From: DTDR01 sp964505415
GTDB taxonomy: Bacteria; Hydrothermota; Tepidihabitantia; Tepidihabitantales; DTDR01
Direction of reading: 5' to 3'
Length of the DNA stretch: 25,331 nucleotides
Assembly (NCBI GenBank): GCA_964505415.1
Contig: CAZDHW010000021.1
Location: 1-25,331, forward strand
Positions 1 to 7,655 of the stretch are shown here, in pieces. Position numbers and translations under genes: made by a program. The notes under the pieces are model-generated. The model did not search any database and was not told the origin of the DNA. It worked only from the letters and a program-made list of their open reading frames with translations. The stretch's first letter is position 1. The number at the start of each line of letters is the position of its first letter.

Positions 1-81
1 GCCAAAAGGCCAATTACTAACAAATCGACAATTTAAAGAATCTTGAAAGATTAAACCAAAAATTAATAAAAAATGAATCAT
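1..81 (-). CDS. 5' end of a secreted protein gene (partial, runs off the window)
   Basis: Only the first 27 codons are present. The ATG at 81-79 is preceded by a strong Shine-Dalgarno on the minus strand (AAGGAGGT, about 4 nt upstream). The peptide starts MIHFLLIFGLIFQDSLNCRF, a short hydrophobic N-terminus that reads as a signal peptide, followed by VSNWPFG. The frame stays open to the window edge. I recall similar starts (a CRF-x-x-x-WPFG motif after the signal) in secreted LVIVD/propeller-repeat proteins of WOR-3-like bacteria, but 27 residues do not allow a family call. It is divergent from the acyl-CoA synthetase gene. Confidence 0.6.
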   Translation of the reverse strand, partial: MIHFLLIFGLIFQDSLNCRFVSNWPFG

Positions 82-105
82 GATAACCTCCTTATTACTT
101 GCAAA

Positions 106-134
106 AATATAATTTGACTTTTTTAAAAAGTCAA
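106..134 (-). promoter_or_regulatory. Promoter of the leftward secreted-protein gene
   Basis: On the minus strand a -35 TTGACT (134-129) is followed after 17 bp by -10 TATATT (111-106). The predicted start is near 99, giving a leader of about 17 nt that includes the AAGGAGGT Shine-Dalgarno. The -35 lies inside the palindrome at 114-134. Confidence 0.5.
114..134. repeat. 21-bp palindrome between divergent genes
   Basis: The arms TTGACTTTTT (114-123) and AAAAAGTCAA (125-134) are perfect inverted repeats around a single T. Each arm carries a TTGACT hexamer reading outward on its own strand. The minus-strand one is the probable -35 of the leftward gene. The plus-strand one has no good -10 at 16-17 bp. 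It could be an operator or a by-product of face-to-face -35 boxes. Confidence 0.5.
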
Positions 135-147
135 TAATTTAATTTGA

Positions 148-175
148 TTGATTTTAATTTATATTTTATTAAAAT
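148..175 (+). promoter_or_regulatory. Promoter of the acyl-CoA synthetase gene
   Basis: TTGATT (148-153), a 16-bp spacer and TAAAAT (170-175). The ATG at 183 is 7 nt after the -10, so the transcript should begin at or next to the start codon. This makes the alternative TTG start at 144 impossible for this transcript. Confidence 0.5.
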
Positions 176-182
176 TTCCTTT

Positions 183-2282
183 ATGAAAAACCTTTTGCCA
201 CTTTTTTCTCCAAAGACAGTGGCGGTAATTGGTGCTTCAACAAAAAAAGGAAGTATTGGTAATATTGTTTTTTCTAATATTTTGCTTTCTGGTTACACCG
301 GTGTTGTTTATCCTGTTAATCCTAATGCGAAAAGTGTTTTAGGAGTAAAATCCTTTCCTTCAGTTTTAGATATTCCTGATGAGATTGATTTGGCAGTGAT
401 TATTGTTCCGGCGGCGATTGTGAAGAATGTAGTCAAAGATTGCGGGAAAAAAGGGGTAAAGAGTGTTATTATCATTTCTGCTGGTTTTAAAGAAATTGGT
501 GAAAAAGGTGCTTTATTAGAAGAAGAGGTTAAAAAAGTTGCTAAAGAGTATAATATTCCTTTGTTAGGACCAAATTGCTTTGGTATTATCAATGCTTCGC
601 CGAAAGTAAGATTAAATACCACTTTTGGTCGAGTAATGCCTGATTTTGGTAATATTGCTTTTATCACCCAAAGTGGCGCGGTTGGCGCTACTGCCTTAGA
701 ATTAGCAACCGCTTATAAAGTTGGCTTTTCTATTTTTGTTTCTTTTGGTAATAAAGCGGATATCAATGAAAACGATTTACTTTTATATTTAAAGGAAGAT
801 GAAGATACTAAGGTAATTTTGTTATATTTAGAGGATTTAACTTCTCCCCAAGAGTTTTTAAAAATAACCCGGGAGATTACTACTGATTATAAAAAGCCCA
901 TTTTGGCAATAAAGGCTGGTAGAACTGAAGCGGGTCAAAAAGCCGCTTCTTCCCACACGGGTGCTCTCGCTGGTAGCGATGAGATTTATAATGCCTTTTT
1001 AGAACAATGTGGTATTTTAAGGGTAGAAAAGATAGAAGATTTATTTAATTATGCGAAAGCCTTTGCTTCTTTCCCATTACCAAAAGGAAGAAGAGTAGGT
1101 ATTATTACCAATGCCGGTGGAATTGGCGTGATGGCTGCGGATGCAGCAGCTTTAAAAGGTTTAGAAGTTCCTAAATTTAGTAAAGAGACCGAAGAAAAAC
1201 TTAGAAAATTTTTACCCCCCAACGCAAATATTAATAATCCCTTAGATGTGATTGGTGATGCTGATGAAGAACGATATATTAATTCTTTAAAAGCCCTTTT
1301 GGAAGATGAAAATGTTGATGCGGTGATTGCCAATTGGACACCAAGTATTATGGCAGAGACAAGAAATATTGCTAAAAGAATAAGTGAGATTGCTTTACAT
1401 TATCAAAAACCAATTTTTGCTTCCCTTTTAACTCTTTCAAACCCCCAAGAGATTATTGAGATTCTTTGGGAAAGTAAAATTCCCTATTATTCTTTTCCGG
1501 AAGAAGGAGTTTCTGCCTTAGCCTTGATGGTAAAATTTAAAGAATGGACCGAAAGACCCTTAACCGAAATAAGGAAATTTGATGATGTTGAAAGAGAGAA
1601 AGTAAAAGAGATAATTGCTAAATATAAAGGTAAAAAATTTCTTTTAGAGCCTGATGGGTATGAAATTCTTAAAAGTTATAATATTCCGGTTATGCCTTAT
1701 AGAGTGGTTAATTCGCAAGAAGAATGTTTAGCGGCTGCCGAAAAACTTACCTATCCAGTGGTTTTGAAAGTTATCTCTTTTGATGTTCTTCACAAAACCG
1801 AAGTGGGCGGTGTTTTTACCGATATTGAAAATGAAGAAGAATTAAAAGAGAAATATCAAATTTTAATAACTAATATGAAAAAAAGAAATTATCAGATAGA
1901 AGGAATTCTTTGCCAGAAAATGGCCGAAAGGGGTGTGGAAACAATTATTGGGGCAAAAAAGGATAAGGTGTTTGGGCAGGTTATAATGTTTGGTCTCGGC
2001 GGTATTTATGTGGAAGTATTTAAAGATGTGGCTTTTCGGGTATGTCCCATAAGAGAACTTTCGGCTTATCATATGATTCAAGAAACAAAGGGTTATCAGA
2101 TTTTGAATGGAATAAGAAAGGGAAAGAAGTATTCGATTGATAAGATTGCTGAAGTTTTGATGCGCCTTTCCCAATTGGTATGTGAGTTTGATAATTTTTC
2201 GGAAGTAGATATTAACCCTTTTATTGTTTATGAAGAAAATAAAGGGGGTTATGCCTGTGATGCCCGATTTATCTTATATTAA
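183..2282 (+). CDS. Acyl-CoA (acetate-CoA) synthetase, ADP-forming, fused alpha-beta
   Basis: The 699-residue protein carries out acyl-CoA + ADP + Pi to acid + CoA + ATP, the substrate-level ATP step of acetate or peptide fermentation. Domain order: an N-terminal CoA-binding Rossmann domain (KTVAVIGAS near the start), succinyl-CoA-ligase-like domains, then a C-terminal ATP-grasp domain from about residue 470. SSHTGALAG places a histidine at residue 258, matching the phosphorylated active-site His of the ADP-forming synthetase alpha subunit. LHKTEVGGV has H537, matching the second histidine of the beta subunit. The fusion order alpha-beta is the usual bacterial form. An in-frame TTG at 144 would add 13 residues but overlaps the promoter, so I chose ATG 183. 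Acyl substrate (acetate, branched or aryl acids) cannot be told from sequence. It overlaps tldD by about 30 bases. Confidence 0.92.
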   Translation: MKNLLPLFSPKTVAVIGASTKKGSIGNIVFSNILLSGYTGVVYPVNPNAKSVLGVKSFPSVLDIPDEIDLAVIIVPAAIVKNVVKDCGKKGVKSVIIISAGFKEIGEKGALLEEEVKKVAKEYNIPLLGPNCFGIINASPKVRLNTTFGRVMPDFGNIAFITQSGAVGATALELATAYKVGFSIFVSFGNKADINENDLLLYLKEDEDTKVILLYLEDLTSPQEFLKITREITTDYKKPILAIKAGRTEAGQKAASSHTGALAGSDEIYNAFLEQCGILRVEKIEDLFNYAKAFASFPLPKGRRVGIITNAGGIGVMAADAAALKGLEVPKFSKETEEKLRKFLPPNANINNPLDVIGDADEERYINSLKALLEDENVDAVIANWTPSIMAETRNIAKRISEIALHYQKPIFASLLTLSNPQEIIEILWESKIPYYSFPEEGVSALALMVKFKEWTERPLTEIRKFDDVEREKVKEIIAKYKGKKFLLEPDGYEILKSYNIPVMPYRVVNSQEECLAAAEKLTYPVVLKVISFDVLHKTEVGGVFTDIENEEELKEKYQILITNMKKRNYQIEGILCQKMAERGVETIIGAKKDKVFGQVIMFGLGGIYVEVFKDVAFRVCPIRELSAYHMIQETKGYQILNGIRKGKKYSIDKIAEVLMRLSQLVCEFDNFSEVDINPFIVYEENKGGYACDARFILY

Positions 2283-3627
2283 AGATTATTTTGATTTAAG
2301 AATTGAAGAAAGTGAAACTACTCTTCTTCAATTTCGGGGAAAAGAGTTAGAAACACTTCAACGGAATTTTGAGCGTGGCGGTTTTTTGAGAATTTTCAAA
2401 AATGGCAATTGGCTTTCAACTTCCTTTAACGATGTGGAGAAATATTTAAATAAGGAATCGGTAGATAAGTTGATAAAAGATGGTGAAAGATTAAAAGCAA
2501 AAGAAGGAAAATTAATTTTTCTTTCCCCAAAAGTTGATAAGAAGGCTTATTCCCTTATTGAGGAAAATGAATTGCTTGCCTATAAATTTGACCTTTTAAG
2601 AAAGTATAATAATATTTTGCTTTCATCGGAAAAAATTATTACTACCAATGCGATTTATAACGACCGTTTAGTGAAAAAAATTTTTTATTCTTCCGAAGGA
2701 CGGGAATTAGAATATACCCTTTTTTATTATTCCCTTTATTTAGTTGCGATTAGCAAAGAAGGCAATATCATTTGCGATTACGGAATTTCTTTTAGCGGCT
2801 CTAAAATTTTGGAAGGTAAAGTTTCGCTTAAAGAAATTTTGAAAAATTTGGAAAATAAAGAACAGGATGTGGAAGCAGCGGTGAAGATTGCCGTGGATTT
2901 GCTTAAAGCTGAATCAGTGGTTGGCGGTATTTACGATGTCCTTATTGACCAAAGATTAGCGGGTGTTTTTGCTCACGAAGCCTTTGGTCACCTTTCCGAG
3001 GCTGACCATATTTACGGAAACGAAAAATTAAAACAGTTAATGGCAATCGGTCAAAAATACGGGATTGAAGAATTATCAATAGTTGATGACCCAACATTAA
3101 AAGATTTAAGAGGAAGTTATTTATATGATGATGAAGGAGTAGAAGGGAAAAAGACCTATCTTTTAAAAGAAGGAAAGATTTCTGGTCATCTCCATTCTAA
3201 AGAAACTGCTGCCAAAATGAATGAAGAGGTAAGTGGTAATGCTCGGAGTATCTCTTATCGCTATCCACCAATTGTGAGGATGTCAAACACTTATATCGAA
3301 CCAAGGGATAAAAGTTTTGAAGAATTACTTTCTCTTTTAAATAACGGGTTATATGTTTGTGGTGCCCGGGGCGGACAAACCGAGTTAGAGAATTTTTCTT
3401 TTGCTTCTCAATATGCTTATGAAGTAAAAAATGGTAAGATTGGAAAAATGGTAAAAGATGTTACTATCTGCGGAAATGTTTTTGAAACTTTGAAAAATAT
3501 AAAAGCAATTGGTAACGATTTAAAATTTTTTGGTGGCAGTTGTGGTAAAAGTGCTCAATATCCTTTACCGGTTAGTGATGGTGGACCCCACATTTTAATA
3601 AAAAATGTGATCATTGGAGGTCGATAA
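2251..3627 (+). CDS. tldD: TldD, metalloprotease subunit of TldD/TldE
   Basis: TldD forms a heterodimer with TldE that cleaves modified or unfolded peptides in the cytoplasm (microcin B17 maturation and CcdA turnover in E. coli). The zinc motif HEAFGH starts at residue 242 (HExxxH), in the family context FAHEAFGHLSEAD. The C-terminal GNVFETLKNIKAIGNDL and GSCGKSAQYPLPVSDGGPH segments are typical TldD. Length 458 aa is normal. The start is uncertain: ATG 2251 follows AAAGGGGG closely and is my choice; ATG 2260 is also possible, and an upstream TTG at 2224 is less likely. It overlaps the end of the acyl-CoA synthetase gene by 32 bases, and its stop shares one base with the tldE start. No precursor peptide gene or RiPP enzyme is nearby, so general peptide turnover is the more likely job here. 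Confidence 0.93.
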   Translation: MPVMPDLSYIKDYFDLRIEESETTLLQFRGKELETLQRNFERGGFLRIFKNGNWLSTSFNDVEKYLNKESVDKLIKDGERLKAKEGKLIFLSPKVDKKAYSLIEENELLAYKFDLLRKYNNILLSSEKIITTNAIYNDRLVKKIFYSSEGRELEYTLFYYSLYLVAISKEGNIICDYGISFSGSKILEGKVSLKEILKNLENKEQDVEAAVKIAVDLLKAESVVGGIYDVLIDQRLAGVFAHEAFGHLSEADHIYGNEKLKQLMAIGQKYGIEELSIVDDPTLKDLRGSYLYDDEGVEGKKTYLLKEGKISGHLHSKETAAKMNEEVSGNARSISYRYPPIVRMSNTYIEPRDKSFEELLSLLNNGLYVCGARGGQTELENFSFASQYAYEVKNGKIGKMVKDVTICGNVFETLKNIKAIGNDLKFFGGSCGKSAQYPLPVSDGGPHILIKNVIIGGR

Positions 3628-4937
3628 TGGTGTGGGAAGATTTAAAAGAACTTTTAAAAAATAAGGGTGTGGCTTATGATATTTTTTATGAAGAGGCAAT
3701 AAAAGAAATTTTTCAATTTCGGGCAGATGAACCTTATTCTTGCGAAAAAAAAGAAAGAAGGGGTGTTGGTTTGCGGGTAATTAAAGATGGTCGGATTGGT
3801 TTTTCAGCAACTTCTGATTTTAATAAATTAAGACAATTGGTGGATACGGCAATTACTCTTTCTTTTTACGGTGAAAAAGTTCCCTTAAAATTACCGAACG
3901 AAAAAGATTTACCGGAAGTAAAAACTATTGCTAATAAAACCAGTTTAATAAAAAGCGAAAAACTTTTTTCCTTAGGTGAAGAATTAATTGCTTTGATTAA
4001 AGAGAAAGAACCCGAGATAAAGATCGATCTTTCAATTGAAAAGGAAAATTATTATGGTCGACTTTTAAACAGCGAAGGTTTTGATGCCTTTTATGAAAAG
4101 TTAACCTTAGAATTAAGTTTTGAAGGGCTTTTAGTTTTAGAAGAGGGTTTAGTTTGGCTTTACGATTTTTACAATCTTTCGGAAAATCCAGAGTTAGATT
4201 TAAAGAAGGTTGCCGAAGATTTTTCATTATTAGCCAAACTGGCCAAAAAGAAAGCAAAGATTACTACTGGTGAATATTCGGTTATTTTATTGCCCTTACC
4301 CGCTGCCCATTTCTTTTCTTTACTTTTTGTTGGTGCTAACGGTAAACAATTAGAAAAGAAGGCAACACCATTAATTAACAAAGAGGGGCAAAAAATTGCT
4401 CCGGATTTTTTAAATGTGATTGATGATGGTACCTATCCTTTTGGTTTTAATACCTCACCTTTTGATGGTGATGGAATAAAAAGACAAAAGACGAAAGTAA
4501 TTGAAAACGGTGTTTTTTGTAATTTTCTTTTTGATTTGACCACAGCGGAAAAATTAGGAAGGAGGTCAACGGGTAATGGAGAAAGAAGTTATGAAAGTTT
4601 ACCCCGGGTTCAAGCGACTAATATCTGTGTATTGCCGGCTTCTGATTATTCTTTACTTAAAATGATAAAAAGTGTTAAAGAAGGTATTTTAATATTTAGT
4701 ATGTTAGGCGCCGGACAGTCAAATGTTTTCGCTGGTGAGTTTAACTGGGTTATAAATTTGGGATTCAAAATTGAAAACGGTGAAATTATTGGTAAAATAA
4801 AGGATTGTATGTTTGCCGGTAACTTTTACGAATATCTGAATAAAATTCTTCTTGTGGGTGGTGAGGTTAAAGATTTGGGAAATTATTTTCTTCCGCCAAT
4901 TCTTTTAGAAAAATGTAAAATTGTTGCCAAAAATTAG
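3627..4937 (+). CDS. tldE: TldE (PmbA), partner subunit of TldD
   Basis: This 436-residue protein is the non-catalytic partner that lacks the HExxxH motif and completes the TldD active site. Family signatures are FDGDGIKRQKTKVIENGVF followed by TTAEKLGRRSTGNG in the middle, and GQSNVFAGEFNWVINLGF with FAGNFYEYL near the C-terminus. The ATG overlaps the TldD stop by one base (TAATG) and has GGAGG six bases upstream, indicating translational coupling and a 1:1 pair. Length is typical. After its stop a new promoter begins within 4 bases, so the operon ends here. Confidence 0.93.
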   Translation: MVWEDLKELLKNKGVAYDIFYEEAIKEIFQFRADEPYSCEKKERRGVGLRVIKDGRIGFSATSDFNKLRQLVDTAITLSFYGEKVPLKLPNEKDLPEVKTIANKTSLIKSEKLFSLGEELIALIKEKEPEIKIDLSIEKENYYGRLLNSEGFDAFYEKLTLELSFEGLLVLEEGLVWLYDFYNLSENPELDLKKVAEDFSLLAKLAKKKAKITTGEYSVILLPLPAAHFFSLLFVGANGKQLEKKATPLINKEGQKIAPDFLNVIDDGTYPFGFNTSPFDGDGIKRQKTKVIENGVFCNFLFDLTTAEKLGRRSTGNGERSYESLPRVQATNICVLPASDYSLLKMIKSVKEGILIFSMLGAGQSNVFAGEFNWVINLGFKIENGEIIGKIKDCMFAGNFYEYLNKILLVGGEVKDLGNYFLPPILLEKCKIVAKN

Positions 4938-4940
4938 ATT

Positions 4941-4968
4941 TTGACATTAAAGTATTTTTAATTATAAT
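4941..4968 (+). promoter_or_regulatory. Promoter of the TPR protein gene, leaderless type
   Basis: Consensus TTGACA (4941-4946), a 16-bp spacer and consensus TATAAT (4963-4968). The ATG at 4975 is 6 nt beyond the -10, so transcription should begin at the start codon. No Shine-Dalgarno is possible. Best example of the promoter arrangement in this window. Confidence 0.75.
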
Positions 4969-4974
4969 TTTCCT

Positions 4975-6372
4975 ATGAGAAAAATATTTTTAATATTTTT
5001 TCTTTCATTATCTTTTTCATTAATTGCCCAAACAAAACCTTTTGATGTTCTTATCCGTTCAGGAAAGATTTACCTTCAAAATCGTCAGTACGAGAAGGCA
5101 AAAGAAATGTTTAGTCAAGCAGTTGCCCAAAGACCTAATGACCCCGATGCCAATTTTTATTTAGCAATAACTTTAATTTCTTTGGGTGATTATCTCCAAG
5201 CGGCTTCTTATTTATTAATACCCATAGCTGATGAGGAGTATCTAAAGAAGATTCAAAAAGACGAAAATTATAAACTAACTTGTTGGTCTTCTTTAATGGA
5301 GGCGGCTCAAAGTTATTTAAGCAAGAACCTTTCGGATTCCGCTTTAATTTATGGTCGGGCTGCTTTGGCTTTGGATCCGGAAAGACCTTTCAATTATACC
5401 TTGCTTTCTCAAATTTATGCCAATTTAAAAATGTATGATTCCCTTTATTCCCTTGCGCAAAATATGATAAGTAAAGATAGCCTTTCACCGCAAGGTTATT
5501 CTTTATTAGGCAGTTACTATTTGGCAAAAGAAGATTATGATAATGCTTTAACAGCTTTTGAAAAATCCATCAAAAATTACGAGAAGAGAATTTTTGAAGA
5601 AAAAAATAAATTAGCTGAAATTTTAAAGATAAAAGAAGAGAAAGAAAAGGTGATAAAAAGATTGCTTAATTATCAAAGTGAGAAAAAGGTTAAAGAGTTT
5701 GAGAATTATCTAAAAGATACTTTAAAATTTAAAAGTGGTATTGAAAAAGTTGCCCAAATGATCTTGGAGTTAAACAGTTTAAATCAAGAATATACCCAAA
5801 ATCTTTTGCGCGTTGGTTTAATCCAAATGCAGAAGAAAAAAGAAAAAGAAGCAATTATTACTTTTAAAAAATTATTTTCGGAAGATGAAAAAAATTATGA
5901 TGCTCTCTTTTATTTAGGAGTAAATTATTATAACCTCTCTTTATATGATAGTTGCCGAATTACTTTAGAGAATTTACTTTCTTTTGTTATTAAAAAACCC
6001 AACGATGAGGAATTAAAAAAAATTAAAGAATTGATAGGCGATACCACTTTAAACTTTTTGGAACTTCCCCCAACCTTTTCTCCCTATTCTTTTTATTTAT
6101 TAAAAGATAATTTCCTTTCCCTTTTTTCGCCCGAAAGATTAGAGAATGTCTACATGGTTCTTGGTGGTGCCTATGCCCAATTGGCGAAAATAGAAAATAA
6201 GATTGCTTATTATGATTCTGCCATAAAGGCCTTTGAAAAAATTCTTTTAATTAATCCCAAAAATTTAGATGCCTATCAAAATTTGGCAGTTGTTTATCGG
6301 GACAAAGGAGATAAAGAGACTGCCCGAAAATATTTAGAAATGAAAATGAAATTGGAAAAGGAGCGGAAATGA
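4975..6372 (+). CDS. Secreted TPR-repeat protein
   Basis: A 465-residue protein with a clear signal peptide (MRKIFLIFFLSLSFSLIAQ, no lipobox Cys). TPR units are visible at about residues 24-80 (GKIYLQNRQYEKAKEMFSQA), 125-205, 275-330 and 390-460, the last with the pattern AYQNLAVVYRDKGDKETARKYLE. Residues about 195-280 are rich in Lys and Glu and look like a long helical or coiled-coil insert. Such proteins scaffold envelope complexes; the partner is unknown. The gene overlaps the following binding-protein gene by 4 bases (ATGA), so the two are probably made together and may act together at the outer face of the membrane. No enzymatic motif is seen. Confidence 0.8.
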   Translation: MRKIFLIFFLSLSFSLIAQTKPFDVLIRSGKIYLQNRQYEKAKEMFSQAVAQRPNDPDANFYLAITLISLGDYLQAASYLLIPIADEEYLKKIQKDENYKLTCWSSLMEAAQSYLSKNLSDSALIYGRAALALDPERPFNYTLLSQIYANLKMYDSLYSLAQNMISKDSLSPQGYSLLGSYYLAKEDYDNALTAFEKSIKNYEKRIFEEKNKLAEILKIKEEKEKVIKRLLNYQSEKKVKEFENYLKDTLKFKSGIEKVAQMILELNSLNQEYTQNLLRVGLIQMQKKKEKEAIITFKKLFSEDEKNYDALFYLGVNYYNLSLYDSCRITLENLLSFVIKKPNDEELKKIKELIGDTTLNFLELPPTFSPYSFYLLKDNFLSLFSPERLENVYMVLGGAYAQLAKIENKIAYYDSAIKAFEKILLINPKNLDAYQNLAVVYRDKGDKETARKYLEMKMKLEKERK

Positions 6373-7322
6373 AAACGATTTTAAATATTTTGATTGTGAT
6401 TTTATTGGCGGCTCTTTTATATGTTTTAATATATCCCCAATACCAAGAAAATAAGGTTCAACAAGTAAAAATTGCTTGTGATTCCAGCATCGCTTTAGTT
6501 GTTTATTTTGTTGCCCAAGATACTGGTTTTTTCAAAAATGAAAAAATTGAACCAACTTTCGTTTTTTATCAAAATCCTAATGAAGGAATAGAAAAAATTT
6601 TTAAAAATGAGTGTGATATGGGAATCTTTCCTTGGTTTGTAGTCTTTGATTACCTAAAAAATAAAAATGAAACTTTGATGGTCTTTACTTCTTACGAATT
6701 TCAATCAGGGATTACGGTTGATGCCATTATTGTTAACCAGAAAAAATTAAAATCAAAAGAAAAAATTACTTTTTCCCTGCTTAATAAGAAAAAGTTTGGT
6801 GTGCCTTTTGGTTATTTACCGATTGCCAAAGAAATTTTGGAGAGAAGTGGTGTTGATATTAAAACGGTTACTTTTTATGAGGGGAGTTTCGGAGAAATTT
6901 ATGAAAAATTTTTAAAAGGGGAGTTGGATGCGGGTTTATTCATTGAACCCTATCGCTCCTTATTGATTAAAGAAGGTTATTATGTTTTGTTTGAAGGTCC
7001 TTTACCAAAAATTTATCTTCCTTCTTATCCTGGCTATGCCGTTGGTTTTTCTAAAAATTTCTTTAATAAAAAAAGAAGATTGTGTGCCAAAATCAAAAGG
7101 TTAACCGACGGCGCAATTGCGATAATTAATAAAGATGCTAAATACGCTCGGGAAATTTATAATAAATATTTTCAATTTTCTGCTGAAGGTGTGAGATTTC
7201 CTGACATCCAAAAAACCGGAGTGATGAATAAAGGGGCAATAATTTCTTTATTCCGAAAAATTTATAACGAAGAGCCCGATACCACAATTTTATTTGTTAA
7301 ACCTTATCAATTACAATTATAA
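6369..7322 (+). CDS. Membrane-anchored SsuA/THI5-like solute-binding protein
   Basis: 317 residues. One hydrophobic N-terminal segment (about residues 5-23) without a good cleavage site or lipobox suggests an uncleaved membrane anchor. The rest has the type II periplasmic-binding-protein order of the SsuA/THI5/NMT1 family: VKIACDSSIALVVYFVAQDTGFFKNE at the first strand-helix, GIEKIFKNECDMGI (counterpart of the usual 'gaaDig' helix), KKFGVPFGYLPIAKEILERSGVDIKTVTFYE, and GELDAGLFIEPY. These families bind sulfonates, nitrate, bicarbonate or pyrimidine precursors. No permease or ATPase gene is adjacent, and it is coupled to a TPR gene, so a transport role is uncertain. The ATG overlaps the TPR stop by 4 bases, with GGAG just upstream. 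Confidence 0.7.
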   Translation: MKTILNILIVILLAALLYVLIYPQYQENKVQQVKIACDSSIALVVYFVAQDTGFFKNEKIEPTFVFYQNPNEGIEKIFKNECDMGIFPWFVVFDYLKNKNETLMVFTSYEFQSGITVDAIIVNQKKLKSKEKITFSLLNKKKFGVPFGYLPIAKEILERSGVDIKTVTFYEGSFGEIYEKFLKGELDAGLFIEPYRSLLIKEGYYVLFEGPLPKIYLPSYPGYAVGFSKNFFNKKRRLCAKIKRLTDGAIAIINKDAKYAREIYNKYFQFSAEGVRFPDIQKTGVMNKGAIISLFRKIYNEEPDTTILFVKPYQLQL

Positions 7323-7323
7323 T
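7318..7323 (+). promoter_or_regulatory. -10 box of the SRP RNA promoter
   Basis: A perfect TATAAT sits across the stop codon of the preceding gene (TAA 7320-7322). The 5' end of the RNA inferred from base pairing lies a few bases downstream. The -35 is poor (TTGTTA at 7294-7299, 18-bp spacing). Confidence 0.5.
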
Positions 7324-7325
7324 CC

Positions 7326-7608
7326 TCTGGGGTTGTGCTAAAGTGGGGGGTTGGCAGTCCCCTGTAACCCGAAACCTGCCTTATGCGGGGCTGAAAAGAT
7401 AAGTTGAGGGAAAGGATAGTGGGTCTCTTTAATAAATAAGGAGGCGATGAAGGCTGGGTCTGACAAAGGCATGCCCTACGAACCCCGCCAGGGCCGGAAG
7501 GCAGCAACGGTAAGTAGGTATCATGTCGGTTGTCAGGGTGCCTAGCCGGAGCTTCCTTTTTATTAAAGCCCCATTATCTCTTTCTCGAACTTATCGCACA
7601 ACCCCAGA
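7326..7608 (+). ncRNA. ffs: Signal recognition particle RNA, long bacterial form
   Basis: The region carries the helix 8 core of SRP RNA: CCAGGGCCGGAAGGCAGCAA (about 7488-7507) followed by CGGTAAG, with the GGAA tetraloop and asymmetric loop that bind Ffh. The 5' segment CTGGGGTTGTGC (7327-7338) is exactly complementary to GCACAACCCCAG (7596-7607), closing a molecule of about 283 nt. GTGCTAAAG plus TGTAACCC near the 5' end resemble the Alu domain of long (Bacillus-type) SRP RNA rather than the short 4.5S form. G+C is much higher than in flanking genes. The exact ends are inferred from pairing only. A leftward 66-codon frame across it is spurious. Confidence 0.95.
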
Positions 7609-7619
7609 AATTTTATTTA

Positions 7620-7647
7620 TTGATTTTAATTAGTTAAAAATTATAAT
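7620..7647 (+). promoter_or_regulatory. Promoter of dnaX, leaderless type
   Basis: TTGATT (7620-7625), a 16-bp spacer and TATAAT (7642-7647). ATG 7656 follows 8 nt later, with no Shine-Dalgarno. The SRP RNA 3' end is only about 12 bases upstream. Confidence 0.65.
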
Positions 7648-7655
7648 TTTTTGTT

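Noticed and set aside
144..182. Upstream TTG start adding 13 residues to the acyl-CoA synthetase
   Set aside because: It lies inside the predicted promoter (-35 at 148-153, -10 at 170-175), and the added residues do not belong to the CoA-binding domain. ATG 183 fits better.
2224..4937. TldD/TldE as part of a RiPP (modified peptide) cluster
   Set aside because: No precursor peptide, cyclodehydratase or export gene is adjacent. The neighbours are an acyl-CoA synthetase and a TPR protein.
7307..7507. Leftward 66-codon frame
   Set aside because: It lies antisense to the SRP RNA and its cysteine- and proline-rich translation is a by-product of the GC-rich RNA.
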